In this document: one piece after another, positions 47,641 through 59,391 of the stretch
How the letters are laid out: each line of letters opens with the position of its first letter
Position numbering within the stretch: position 1 is the first letter of the stretch
NCBI RefSeq assembly: GCF_017591425.1
Contig: NW_024465369.1
Location: 28,129,001-28,193,000 of the forward strand
Direction of reading: 5' to 3'
Origin: Ochotona curzoniae
Taxonomy: Eukaryota > Chordata > Mammalia > Lagomorpha > Ochotonidae
DNA: 64,000 bases
Made by a program: the position numbers and the translations under genes
Notes under the pieces: generated by a model
Told to the model about the DNA's origin: nothing
Database searches by the model: none
Seen by the model: only the letters and a program-made list of their open reading frames with translations

Positions 47641-48200
47641 AGTCGATTTTAAATCAAGATCAATATTTTATTCCAGGTAGTTTATAATAGATATGGTAGG
47701 TTGGTTTAACACACAACAAGCAATGTATCTCATTGTATAAACAGAAAAGGATAAAAATCATATCATCACCTTAGTTGAAGTAGATAACATCTGAAAAAAA
47801 AATGAACACGAATTCATAATACTGAAAAAAAAAAACCTCTCAAACTGGGTATAAAAGGGAATGTCCTTAATCTGATAAATATAAATCTACAGCTAATACC
47901 ACACTTAACAGCAAATGTTAATATTTCCTCCCTAGTGGCAGGAACATGCAAGGATGTATAGTCTCACAACTTCTATTCATCATTGCAAGGACAGTTCAGA
48001 AAATGTAACGAAGGATAAATATTAGCACAAATATTGGGGGACGAGAGGAAGCTGGAACCCAAAAGTTTCAAACATTCTTACAAAGTTTGGCAATTTATAT
48101 AACTGACTTCAAAACCCATTGAAAATTATGAAAACCAATACAATGTAATGTTACCATAGAAAAGACATGTAAATCAACATGTACAGTTATAACTGAGCTA
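47641..48200 (+). mobile_element. L1 LINE fragment (ORF2 reverse-transcriptase region)
   Basis: CCAGGTAGTTTATAATAG ... GGTTTAACACACAACAAGC, AACAGAAAAGGATAAAAATC, TACAGCTAATACCACACTTAA and GGAACATGCAAGGATGTATAG correspond to the L1 reverse-transcriptase coding region in order. Frameshifted and inactive. Confidence 0.65.
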
Positions 48201-48214
48201 AATATGCATTTGTT

Positions 48215-48505
48215 TTTAAAACTTTTTGATGATTGCCTTTATTTGGGGTTACAGAGAGAAGGAGACACACACTCACACTTCCAGCCATGTTTCAGTCGCC
48301 AAAGGGCTGATGTTTGAGGCAAGCAGAAGTCAGGGACCAGGAGCTTCTTCTTGCATCTCCCACATGGCTACTGTACCTGGGCTGCCCTCTGCTGATTTCC
48401 GGGGGGACTAGCAGGGAGTTAGATGGGATTGAACCAATGCCCATATGGGATGTCAGCACTGTAGGTGGCGCCTTTTTAATTCACTGCATCAGAGTACTGG
48501 CCAAG
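48215..48505 (-). mobile_element. C-type SINE
   Basis: Reverse copy: GGGGTTACAGAGAGAAGG, CAAGCAGAAGTCAGGGACC, AGCAGGGAGTTAGATGGG, CCCATATGGGATGTCAGC and head CATCAGAGTACTGGCC. Confidence 0.85.
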
Positions 48506-50100
48506 TTACAAATATTGTTATAGCAACAACAGAGTAAATACACTAACTAGTGTCAGAAAAGAAAAATGTTCAATATGTAACTGTTTAAGTAGACAGCATT
48601 TCTATATGATAGTTCATCCATAATCATTTAAATATGCTTTTTTGAAAGCCTAAAGAAAGAGGTAACACAACCAACGTTATAGTTCACAAATCCTAGGATT
48701 TGTACTAAAGTCATTTGGATAATTTAGTTGCTAGGTATCTGAATTCTGTCTATGAAATTTTCACCTCAAATGCAAACTTGAGTGTCATACATTGGCTTTC
48801 ATAGGCTCCACAGTCTTGAGAGTTCAGCCAATCTGTATCCTGACTGGATACTGATTTAGGAGCAAATGAGAAAGGAAAATAGACGGTTCCACTCTAGACA
48901 GTGTAGAATTCCTTCTGGTAGTACAGTAACCATAACTGAGAGCTCAGTCAAAGCAGCAGAAAGGAGTCATGCAGTAGCCAATGTAAGCAGCAGGCAATAC
49001 AGGGCCAGGAGGAGAAGGGATACATTGTCTATCTGGTGGCTGGAGGCAGCACAAGCAGGGTTCTCACCAGTGAAGCTCTGGAGCACAGTTTCAGCTTCAA
49101 AGCTGCACACTTTACTTCATCCTGCCTGCTCAACTGTTTTTAGCTCTTTCTTCAATGTTCTAAATTACTCTGTGAACTACTCAATAATCTTTCAACAAAC
49201 TCCTTTTCCAGACTTGGCAATAAGACCTCTGGTGGAAAAATAATAAATACAGTCTAACACAGAACAACAGAAATAATGCTTGGTTAAAAGAGATTTTATA
49301 AACAGACCCACAGAATGTGTTTGGTCTTTAAAAATAACTTTTTAAAAAGGTTTAAAGGGAACAGATTTCATGTATCTCACACATACAACCGAACACAGAT
49401 ACAATTCCTAAATAACCATACTTCCCACCGTCCTTTCACCCTCCCTTAACCATTCTCCTTCCTTCCTTTATTTTTGTAAAAACATACCTTGAATTTACTT
49501 TATAATCACAGGTGTAATGAGCCACTAACCATAATATTCAACAAATAAAGTAAACCACTGTTCCACAGAAGTGCTTTCAAAGTATTTTCGTAACTGATGT
49601 TGTTTTAAAGGGGAAACACTCAAAACACTCACTGGAAAAAATTGCACATCTCCCATAACACTGTATACCATGGATAGCTAAGTTTTTACAGGAATGTTTC
49701 GAAATCATATTCCTGAACAGAAACACCACTCATAACCAGTATCCAAGAGAACCTATTCGGCATGTGGCGGCCACAGTCCTCAATGCATGTGTTTTGGAAG
49801 GTGTTGTCATTTTCTGTTCTGCTCTAAGTGCTTAGGGACTTACGAAGTATCCAATTTTTCTTTTCAATTATGAATGTGTTGGGTATAAATTTTGAGTCTA
49901 TTTTATATTCATTCAAAATTTCCACCTATATAAACCCTGTTTAAAGAGTTTCATGTGTCTATACTATGTTAACTAGTACTTAAATTTTTGGGCACCATTA
50001 ACTTTGTGCCATATGATTTTGTAAATAATCACACATTCTCATTGTCTTTTGAAGAAACAATGCATGTTATTTTTTTTTGTACCAAGAATTTTAAAAAATT
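48506..50100. other. Intergenic sequence, no gene recognised
   Basis: Includes a 125-codon open frame at 48866-49243 with an Arg-rich start and no recognisable domain, probably chance. Several AT-rich stretches follow. No repeat was confidently assigned. Confidence 0.4.
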
Positions 50101-50105
50101 ATTTT

Positions 50106-50420
50106 TTAAAGATTTATTTTTATTGCAAAGTCAGATACACAGAGGAGACCAGAGAGAAAGATGTTCCATCTGATGATTCACTCCCAAACTGAACGCAACG
50201 GCCAGAACTGCACCGATCCAAAGCTGGGAGCCCAGAGGCTCTTTTGGTTCTCCCACACAGGTGCAGGGTCCCAAGGCTTTGGGCCATCTTCAACTGTTTT
50301 CCCAGACCACAAGCAGGGAGCTTGATGGGAAGCGGGGCTGCTAGGATTAGAACCAATGCCCACATGGGATGCCAGCACATTTAAGGCGAGGACTTTAGCC
50401 TCTAGGCCACCGTGATGCAC
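50106..50420 (-). mobile_element. C-type SINE
   Basis: Reverse copy: AAAGATTTATTTTTATTGC, GATGATTCACTCCCAAAC, CAAGCAGGGAGCTTGATGGG, GAACCAATGCCCACATGGG and head CTAGGCCACCGTGATGC. It adjoins the tail of the next, more diverged copy. Confidence 0.9.
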
Positions 50421-50421
50421 C

Positions 50422-50730
50422 CAAAATTTATTTTTTGAGTTACAGAGGGAGGAAGGATGAGACAAAAAAAGAGAAAGGCTTCTATCTGCTAGTTAACTCC
50501 TCTATGGCCAATCAGGGCTAGGCCAAGCTGAAGCCCAGAGGTCATGAATTTCATCTGGGTTTCCTAAGTGGGTGGCAGGGGTTCAAGTACTTGGTCCAAC
50601 TCCTGCTGCTTTCCCAGACACATTCACAGGGACCTTTATGGAAATGGGAGAGCTGGGACTTGAACCAGTGATGAAAAGGGATCCAGGCATCACAAGTACA
50701 GATTAATATGCTGCATCACATGCTGGCCTT
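50422..50730 (-). mobile_element. C-type SINE, old subfamily
   Basis: TTTTGAGTTACAGAGGGAGG, GGCCAAGCTGAAGCCC, GGGACCTTTATGGAAATGG and GGGACTTGAACCAGTG, head ending ATCACATGCTGGCC. Confidence 0.85.
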
Positions 50731-52377
50731 GTATCAAGACTTTTCTATGGTTGATCTCCCACAGTCCAAGCAAAATCTATAGTTTGTGTTTCTGTCTATT
50801 TGATCAGTTTTGCTCTTCATTCTTATTCATCTCTCTTCCTAGTTGGAATTCATTCATTCTATATTTAATACGTATTTGGAAAACCAAAGTTGGTTTATGT
50901 GAAAGATGTACTAAATTTCCCTAAATTGTGGTGTGTCATAGAGTTCATTGCTTCTTATCATGCCAGCATAAAGATGACATTTGAATCATGATAAAAAGAC
51001 AAATTCACATGTAAAAATAAGATAATTTCAGGTAGTGATAAAGGTCATAAACAATCATGGTGATTCAGCTACTTCGTGAAGGGTGGTTTCTTCTGAGAAT
51101 GTGTTATTTGAACTAAGAAATGAAATGTGTAAAGTATACTGTAATCAAGAGGATCTCGACAGAAAGAAGAGACTCTAAAGCAAGAACAATTTTGACATAC
51201 AGGGTACACATACAGCAGGCAACTACTGTGTCTCAGTACTGTGAGGCAGAGAACCATTGGTCCTAGATGAGGCAGGACAAGATCTCACGGATCCAGTTGA
51301 AGGTTACAAAAGCAGGGAAACTATGTAGTTTTTATTGAAAAAAAAAAAAAGCTAACAGGATGCTGTTTACAAATCAACTAAAGAAAAGTTAAGAAACCAG
51401 AGAAATTTGTAAAGAGACCATTTTGTCCCCATGGTGGTTTTACATGAGTATTGAATCAAGACAGAAGTTTGCAGTGGCATGTTGCCAAATAGGAGGAAGT
51501 TTCACAAGTTTCAGAAATAAATTTATAATCAACTCTTTAAAATGCCACAGAGCTTAGGTAAATTCGGGCCAAAAATAGGGTACTGGATTTAATGACTTGT
51601 AAATTTTTAGTAACTGAAGGAAAGGTTCAAGGTCACTGAAACATAAATGGAGGTTTCTCACCAAGAATAACAGTTTCTATTCTCTTTTGCTCTTTTCCAA
51701 AAACCTCCTGACAATGACAGTAGCTACATAACAAAGATTCATAAACCCATTAGGAGTATGAGTCGCACAGGTTCGATGACATTTTGAAGCAGGAAAGCAA
51801 AATAATTACTATGAGCAACCACAGGATGAACAAAAGTTAATGCAAAGCAAGGATGACAGCAGATCAGGAACCAGGTTGCCGAACAGAACAAAGGATCAGG
51901 AAATCATGGCACCAGATGCTTCTGGGAGCGAAGGAGGAAGTGGGGTTGTAGAGGGGAGAATTGGCTATTAGTTAGCCCAACCAGTCCCCTCCACACTCAG
52001 GCAGACTCACTGGAGAAACACAGGGCCCTTTGTCACTGGATATCAATACAAGGGTCGATAGGGGTTTCTATTGAAAATGTACCCTCTAGTCCCTTCATCT
52101 AGGAACAATTGGGCTTAACTCCTCCAAGGAAAGTTATTCTAAAACATTCCTTTCTGGGAGAGAGCCTATTTTTTTTTTTTTTTTTTTGCAGTGCAAGGAT
52201 CCCAGTCATGCCTATCCCACACTGAGGAACTTTTCAATATGTATTGGATGCCTATCTGTTACAAAGTATCAGTAATTTGAGAATCCCAGATATTTCAGAA
52301 AACCCTCTATTACGAAATACAGAGTATAACCAATAGAAAAAAAAAAGGCAACTTGGAAGAAAAAAAACACTTATAGG
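50731..52377. other. Intergenic sequence, no gene recognised
   Basis: No exon, RNA gene or clear transposon was recognised. T18 (52169) and A13 (51340) runs may be remnants of retroelement tails. Confidence 0.4.
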
Positions 52378-52668
52378 ATGGGCACCTGGCACAGTAGCTA
52401 CCTCAGTGCTTGGGACTCGTGCTTCCCATTCCACAGGCTGGCAGTACTGGCTATTTCACTTCAGACCCTGTGTTAAGTGAGCACACAGCCTAGGAGGCAG
52501 CACATGCCAGCTCCAATACTTGGGTCTTTGTCATCCTGTGGGGCACTCGGACTGAAGTCTGCACTCTTGCTTCTGACAGGCCCAGCCTTGGCTGCACAGA
52601 CATTTGGAGAGTAAACCAGTAAATGCAAGTTGTCAGTCCCACAAGTTATAATGAATAAATAAGTAAAT
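52378..52668 (+). mobile_element. C-type SINE, old subfamily
   Basis: GGGCACCTGGCACAGTAGC head, GTACTGGCTATTTCAC, CCTAGGAGGCAGCACATG, CAATACTTGGGTCTTTGTC and AGAGTAAACCAGTAAATGC, with tail TGAATAAATAAG. Confidence 0.85.
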
Positions 52669-52759
52669 AGGCTATTGGAAGCCAACACGTATAATAGAAA
52701 CATAAAAGAAAAAATATAAGTAAAAGTTGTACACGACAAGCATTCTGAGAACGAGATGT

Positions 52760-53510
52760 ATTCATAAAACTACAAATGATGGAATTGAAGAACTCAGTAG
52801 AAATCTTAAGAGGACTAAATGAAGACTATCTGAATATCTTCTGGAAAATAGAATAAACAAATATGTGCAGTACAGGTCAACAAAGATGCTCTATTAAATG
52901 TCTTAGATTAGTATATTGGGACCTGATATTATCAGATTTCCAGAAACTAAGAGACAAAATTCAGAAATATTTGGAAAATGCTCCAGAATTTAATCATGAC
53001 TATGATAAAGTAAGTATGTTACACAGTATGGTAACATAAGATTGTGAATGAACGGATTTTCCGAACTTTGAGGCAAACAGATCTTTAAGTATTCAGGAAA
53101 GAGAAAAACTAAAACTAATAACAAAAGATCAAGAATCACTGGAATTCTCAGTACTAGAACTTAAGAGAAATAAAGCAACACTTTCAAAGTTTAAAAAGAG
53201 ATGTTCAGCTAAGGAATATATACAGCATATATTTACTTATATATTTATTAGAATAATTTAAAAAAAGAAATATATTTAATTATCCTAAGTTTGATGATAG
53301 AATAAAGGTATTCAGAAATAAAAATCAGAAAAAAATGTATGCAATCCTGAACCCCTTTACATAAAGTGTTCAATGATTTCCTCAAAACAGGAAAAAAATT
53401 TATAAAGACCCAGAAGCCATGAAAACAAGAGACCTAATATGAGACAGAGAGATACCAAGAATATGTCCAAAATGATAGTAAATGTGTATTTGGGTACAGA
53501 AGTGGTAGAT
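52760..53510 (+). mobile_element. Possible old LINE (L1/HAL1-like) fragment
   Basis: Adenine-rich sequence with AAGATCAAGAATCACTGG and AGAAATAAAGCAACACTTTC has the composition and phrases of mammalian L1-type coding remnants. No frame is intact and the family is uncertain. Confidence 0.35.
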
Positions 53511-53519
53511 GTAAATAAT

Positions 53520-53815
53520 TTTATTTTTGAGGTTTATTTATGATCTTCAAAATCAGAGCCATTGAGAGAGTGAGATCCTCCACTTGTTTGTTTTACTGCT
53601 CAAATGCCAGTAACAGCAGGGATGGGTCAGCTTGAAGCCAGGGACTCAGAATGCTGTGTGGGTCTATCATGTAGGTGGCAGGGAACTAAGCCCTTGAACC
53701 ATCACCTGTTGCCATCAGAAGCACAGGGAGAAAGCAAGATCAAATACAGGGGTCAGGACTTTGAACAGGTCCCCAGTAAATGGTGTAGACACTGCAAATA
53801 ATTTAATCCATTGCA
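53520..53815 (-). mobile_element. C-type SINE, old subfamily
   Basis: Reverse copy: TTTGAGGTTTATTTATG, AGCTTGAAGCCAGGGACTC, ATCATGTAGGTGGCAGGG, GTTGCCATCAGAAGCACAGG and GGGGTCAGGACTTTGAACAGG. Confidence 0.75.
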
Positions 53816-54942
53816 CCTCAATATTTACCCTAAAATAATCTAATTCATTCACAATTTGGGTTTTTCCAGGTAGACACGATGGAAAAATGAATACATGAAT
53901 TGAGAGTAGAAGAGAGCTTACAATGAGGAAATACTGAAACCTCACATTTAGAGAAGTATAGAATAGAGGAAAGTGACAACACATAAGCTGAAAAATTTGT
54001 TAGAGGTCACAAAAAGGTAGGAAAAGGATTTGGAGGGGGCCTAGAATAAAAGAACAAGGGTAGGAGATAGTATTTACAGTTTTAAAAATTACAACATAGG
54101 AGAGAAGACACCAGCAATGGCAAGGGAGTGTGTGCCTGAGGGAAGCCAACTGGTGGTCTTCAGATGCTGGATGAAGACACTTCCCAGGAAAAAGAGGTTG
54201 CCCACGAAGATGTCAGAAGTAGGAGGATAAAGAAAGAAAACCACGAGTTTCAAAAACATGAGTAAACACTGGCAGAGTAAAAGCTGAAAATGAGGAATGG
54301 GGAACGACGAACTTAGAGATATACAAAAATATAGGAGCTGCCAGTGCCATAGTGACAGCAATGGACTAGAAAGTCACTGACTTCTAGTGGTACTTGAAGA
54401 AAAAGGAATGTAAACCCCATTGAAGGCCCTCAGGATCATCCCAAACATCCAATGGATGGAGTGTTTCTATTTGAAGTGTGGTTCCTGAGCTAGGAACCAT
54501 GGTACCATCTGAAAGCTTGCCAGAAATACATCACCACAGGCTGTACCTTAGGATTAATCAATTAGAATCTACCGGTGAAGAAGGTCAAAAGGTATTATTT
54601 CTTAATAAAGTTTAAGAAAAGTATTGCTTTGATTATTTCTCTGTAACATATAAACACCTCTGTTTTCTTCTTGGGTTCCTGGAAGCTGGCAGCGTACCCA
54701 ACAGAAGCTGCAGATGTTGACTGTCCTGGGATTGTCTTTCTCAAAAACATCATTGTTATGACATGACATGAGCATGACCTTCTTGAACAGACTATATTGT
54801 ATATTACTAGTCACTGGTAACTAATATTTCTAAAACACAAAAAACGTTTCAAATTACTACTGAAAGCCAGAAAATGTCTTTTTTCTAGTGTTAATTGATT
54901 GACGGCTGAAAATTAGGAAAGTCACCTAGGAAAGAGAAACTT
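53816..54942. other. Intergenic sequence, no gene recognised
   Basis: Purine-rich to 54420, then mixed. No supported features. Confidence 0.4.
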
Positions 54943-55240
54943 GGGGCTGGTGCTGATTCAGTAAGACCTTCATCTGCAGTGCCAGCATCCCATAAAAATT
55001 CCAGTTCAAGTTCTGACTGCTCCACTTCGTCTTGCTTCCTATGACTGTGCCTGGGAAACCTTCAGAAGATAGCGCAATCTCTGAGGCCTCTGCACCTATA
55101 TGGGGGACTCAGAAGAAGCTCCTGGCTTCAGCCTGACCCAGTCCTGGCTGTTAGAACCATTTGAGAAATAAATCGGCAAATGTAAAATACCTCTCTCTGC
55201 TTCTCTGTAACTCTTTCAAACAAATAAATACATTTTTAAA
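54943..55240 (+). mobile_element. C-type SINE
   Basis: GGGGCTGGTGCTGATTCAG head, GTGCCAGCATCCCATAAA, GAAGAAGCTCCTGGCTTCAG and tail CAAACAAATAAATAC. First of five SINEs packed into 1.83 kb. Confidence 0.88.
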
Positions 55241-55245
55241 AATAG

Positions 55246-55573
55246 CCCCAAGGCCCTGATGCAGTAGCCTAGTGGCTAAAGTCATCAGCTTACATGTACC
55301 TGGACCCCATATGGGTGCCAGTTTATGCCCCAATTGTACCACTTCCCATTTGCTCTCTGCTTGTACCCTGGGAAAGCAGAAGAGGATGGCAGAAAGCCTT
55401 GGGTTCCTGGACCTAGATGGGAGACCTGGAAGAAGCTCCTAGCTCCTGATTTCAGACTGGCTCAGTTCCAGCCACTGCAGTCATTTGGGGACTGAACCAG
55501 TGGATAGATCTGTCTCTCCTCTTTGTAAAGTCTGCCTTTCCAATTATAATCAATTAAAAAAAAAAAAAAAACC
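55246..55573 (+). mobile_element. C-type SINE
   Basis: CCCTGATGCAGTAGCCTAGTG head, CCCCATATGGGTGCC, TGGGAGACCTGGAAGAAGC, ACTGAACCAGTGGATAG and a T/A tail ending in A16. Confidence 0.9.
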
Positions 55574-55863
55574 CAAAACAGGAACTCATAAAGACAAATC
55601 AAATATTTTAACTTAAAATACACATTACACATACATATATACACTGGCATGCATATTAATTCTTCTACAGTACTTTTCTGAGTATTAACTGCTTTCCTAC
55701 AGTTCTACAACATCTTTCCTATGCAAACCACACTAAGTATGGATTGCTTTCAGATATTTATTTTTGTTATGCTGAACTGTGAAGCAATTTGAATGCACAA
55801 TTTTCCTTGTTTTGCTTTCCTTATCTTTTACCATTCTCATCCATCCAAGCCTTAGCATTGTTT

Positions 55864-56026
55864 TTTAAAGATTTATTTTACTTTATTATTGCAAAGTCAG
55901 ATACACAGAGAGGAGGAGAGACAGAGAGGAAGATCTTCCGTCCGATGATTCATGCCACAAGTGACTGCAATGGCCGGTGCTGTGCCAATCCAAAGCCAGG
56001 ATCCAGGAACTTCTTCCAGGACTCCC
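55864..56026 (-). mobile_element. 5'-truncated C-type SINE
   Basis: Reverse tail AAAGATTTATTTTAC, CAGAGAGGAGGAGAGAC and CGTCCGATGATTCATG, ending abruptly after GACTCCCACACG. Flanks ccttagcatt (55850-55859) and ccctagcatt (56031-56040 region) differ at one base. Confidence 0.85.
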
Positions 56027-56091
56027 ACACGCCCTAGCATTTTTTAAATGATTTTTTTTCTTTTTTTTTACTTCTTTAAGAAATTATCTTT

Positions 56092-56400
56092 GGGGCCTGG
56101 TGCAGTAGTCAAGCAGCTAAAGTCCTCGCCTTGCACACACTGGGATCCCATATGGATGCCGGTTCTAACCTGGCTGCCCTGCTTTCCATCTAGCTCCCTG
56201 CTTGTGGCCTAGGAAAGCAATTGAGGATGGCCCAAAGCCTTAGAACCCTACATCCCATGGGAAACCAGGAAGAGGCTCCTGGCTCCTGATCGGCTCAGCT
56301 CCGGCCACTGTGGTCACTTGGGGCATGGATTAACAGACGGAAGATCTTTCTGTCTTTCTCTCCTTCTCTCTGTATATCTGACTTTCTAATTAAAAAATAT
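56092..56400 (+). mobile_element. C-type SINE
   Basis: GGGGCCTGGTGCAGTAGTC head, TGGGATCCCATATGGATGC, CTTGTGGCCTAGGAAAGC, GAAGAGGCTCCTGGCTCC and TCTGTATATCTGAC. Its tail faces the tail of the next copy. Confidence 0.92.
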
Positions 56401-56449
56401 ATAGATATAGATATGGAATTATTTCTGAGAAAACAAAGATAAGTTCTTT

Positions 56450-56777
56450 TTTTAAAATATTCATTTTTTTTATTGGAAAGTTAGACATAGAGAAGGAGAG
56501 ACAGAAAAGAAGATTTTCTGTCCATTGATCCACTCCCCAACCAACTGCAATGGTCAAAGCTGCACTGATCTGAAGCCAGGAGCCAGGAGCTTCTTCCGGG
56601 TCTCCCACGCACATGCAGGGTCCCAAGGCTTTGGGCCATGCTACACTGCTTTCTCAGGCCACAGGAAGGGAGCTCAATGGGATGTGGAGTAGGCAGGATT
56701 AGAATCGGTGCCCATATAGGATCCCAGCACAGGCAAGTCAAGGACTTTTTCCGCTAAGCTACTGCGCCAGGCCCCAA
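56450..56777 (-). mobile_element. C-type SINE
   Basis: Reverse copy: TTTTTTTATTGGAAAG, GAAGCCAGGAGCCAGGAGC, GGGTCTCCCACGCACATGC, GGTGCCCATATAGGATCCC and head GCTACTGCGCCAGGCCCC. With the preceding copy it forms an inverted pair about 50 bases apart. Confidence 0.92.
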
Positions 56778-57560
56778 TTCCCTATATTTTTGTACTTGCC
56801 ATTTTGATGGTTTTCATACTATTAACTAAATTGTCTATTAACAGTGAAATCCTACTCTGCTAACATAGGGTGTTAATAAAATTCATCATCATTGGTAATG
56901 GGCATTTTTATCCCATTTATTGCTTCCTCCTGTCATTGATTGTATAGTCATGATTCAGCTTTCAGTAAACTGGACTGTTGTGCTGACCCCAGCAGGGATG
57001 GCAGTACAAGCCATCAGCCTAGGACCCTCAGGTCTGGAGTCTTTGCCGTGAAGGCAACAGGCCAGGTCTTCTGTAGCAACTAGACCATTCACTATAGCAG
57101 CTTCAAATTGAGCAGGAATTTCACAATTTAATGCCTGACTGCATTCATATCTGTCATGTGGAAAGCTGCCAGACTCCATGAATACCACCCTATTAGTAGT
57201 GTTTCAAAACCCAGACATTTCAGGCACTGCTCACCCTCATGGGTCACTCTGAAATAAAATTATTTGTAAGATACTTCTGCAACAGCCTGAAGCTCCCATA
57301 ATCAGCAGAGCAGGAACTGCCCTGTGAATGCATTTTACTCAATGATAATAAATCAACCTAGTCTAAATATGAAGTGTCTTCAACAGGTTTTTAAAAATGT
57401 ATATTATAAAAAAGCTATCCAAGTAACTTCATCCTTTAGTTACATTTTCCATGAACTTTTGGAAGTACCCAAGTAGATTTCAGTGATGACAACATGATTT
57501 AAACATGCAGGGTCATCAGGTTTTTAAAAATTCACTTATAATACTTATTAGAGAAGTTTT
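56778..57560. other. Intergenic sequence before GALNT3 3' end
   Basis: Contains a moderately GC-rich 230-base block (56955-57190) with a 77-codon minus-strand frame I could not assign. It also holds the inverted 25-base transposon-like motif at 57445-57469. Confidence 0.4.
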
Positions 57561-57563
57561 TCT

Positions 57564-59268
57564 TTTATTTTTAGAGAACTAACAAGCTCTAAAGTACTTG
57601 CTTGTGGGTTTAAAAGAGTTTCAACTTGAGGAGCAATATTAGCTATAGCAATGGAAAATGTCTTTTATTCAATATGAATAGTGAGCTGTTATCTGCATCA
57701 TAAATATAACATCTCACATTCATGATTTCAAAAATGTTTTTCTTTCTGCTTCATGAGACACAGCTCAAAGGCACTGAGAAATTTTACTGTTTCCCATAAC
57801 TTGATACAAAATAGGTACACAAAGAATGTGAAATTGAATTGAAACAAAAGTTGGAATTGTAATTCATTAGAAAGTAAGTCTTTCAATATAACTTCAAAGT
57901 TACAATGAGAATATTGAGTTAATAAAACTTCCTTATGAACAACTGAGGTACTTTCAAATTTAAAATATGAAGTCAATATATCTTGCTTCTGGAATAAAAA
58001 TATAAGAGACCTATATGTAAAATGACCAAAAAGTTAGTTTTCCTAAGCAAGCACCGATTTTAAGAAAGTTATCAAATGCTCAGTTATTAGAAATTAATAT
58101 AAAAATTTCTAAACCTAACGTTAAATCTTCTCTCTTTTCTTGAATTTTTATACTATCATATTTAGCATTTGAATTTTACTTAAGAACTATCAAGTGGTTC
58201 TATAATTGCTGAAAACTGAATATAAATTTCATGTGTCCCCCACTTAATATCAATCATAGATTTCACGCAAGAGGGAAAAAAGTTCATCAGATGATTCTAC
58301 TAGTGTTCAAGACTTTATTTTTTTTTTCATATAGATAAAGATAAGGCTTTTAGGTGGAAAAAAAAAAAATCCCTTACCAAGACAATCAATAATCAAATCA
58401 ATAACAGATAAATTTTAGCTTTGAGTCAAGTATTGTGCAATTGAAATCTAAAATCACAAACATTCAACATTAGTGAATTTCAGTTCAGGAAACAAAGAAG
58501 ACTAGTAAAAAGGAAAAGGATCCCTTTCGACAGATGGTAATTTATTAAGCCTTTTTTTGTTTTGTTTTTAGTTGTGCTGAAAAGACATCCAGTATAGTCA
58601 CTTCAGAAAATTCTTTGAGGAAGACTTAAGAATATTAAGTAGTGTGGACTTTAGACTAAAAAGCATTTTAAAATTTGCCAAAATGTGTTAAAATATATTT
58701 GCTCCTATCCAATTTCTTGTTTAAGGAAACATTTGACTGACAAGTAAATAAAAGACAAAAGCATTTACTTGCATTTAAAAATAAGAAATTCTAGATCTAT
58801 AAAAAATTTCCTGGTTAGTATACAAAGGCCAATGTTTTGCCTTCATTTATCCACTTCAATGTAGTTAAAAAAATACAATATCAAATATTTCTCCCTCTCC
58901 CCACAAAAAAACTAGAGAAAATATTTAAAAGTGTAAGCATGTGAATATAGCTATGTATAACCTCAAATGGACAAAACACACACACATCACTTTACTTAAA
59001 AAATGACTCTTCATACTGTAAACATCTCTTCTATAGCTGGACATTTAGATGGTCTTTGGTATTACTAGTTATTGTGCTTTCAAACAGAAATTTACAGAAC
59101 TTCTGTAGCAGAGCTACAAAGACATTTCAGATATAAATAAGAAAAATGCACTTGGAATAAGTTATAATTAGCTGCTTTTGCATAATTTTCAAAAACTACA
59201 GTGTATGCCTTGTCACAGTCTTATGAGAAAGAACATTTCTATTCCAACTCCTTAATCTTAAGGAACAC
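57564..59268 (-). other. GALNT3: GALNT3 3' UTR (end uncertain)
   Basis: Sequence downstream (leftward) of the GALNT3 stop is AT-rich and free of SINEs. Minus-strand AATAAA signals lie at 58541-58546, 58314-58319, 57664-57669 and 57564-57569. The choice between them, and so a UTR of about 0.7 to 1.7 kb, cannot be made without transcript data. The interval given extends to the most distal signal. Confidence 0.5.
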
Positions 59269-59391
59269 TTAATTGTTTTGGTTAAAGATCCATTTTTGGA
59301 GTAGATCTGATGGATTGCATTGCACTAAATTTGGGTGTTCTCCATTTGCTGAAAGGCACATTTCAAAGTGTGGATTATACAGAAGTTGATC
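59269..59391 (-). CDS. GALNT3: GALNT3, terminal coding exon (polypeptide N-acetylgalactosaminyltransferase 3), last 40 residues
   Basis: Read on the minus strand, this exon follows an acceptor TTATTCTAG and encodes [20 protein letters not shown], then [20 protein letters not shown], before a TAA stop at 59271-59269. The QKW is the last Q-x-W element of the (QxW)3 ricin-type lectin domain, and MCLSA is its CLD-like partner. GALNT3 is a Golgi type II membrane enzyme that transfers GalNAc from UDP-GalNAc to Ser/Thr. It glycosylates FGF23 and so protects it from cleavage. The exon joins the preceding one in phase 0 across an 862-base intron. Gene identity comes from recalled family sequence and from synteny with CSRNP3. 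Confidence 0.95.
   Translation of the reverse strand, partial: DQLLYNPHFEMCLSANGEHPNLVQCNPSDLLQKWIFNQNN

Noticed and set aside
48866..49243. Open frame of 125 codons, the longest outside the two genes
   Set aside because: No domain, Kozak context or splice evidence; composition and length are compatible with chance.
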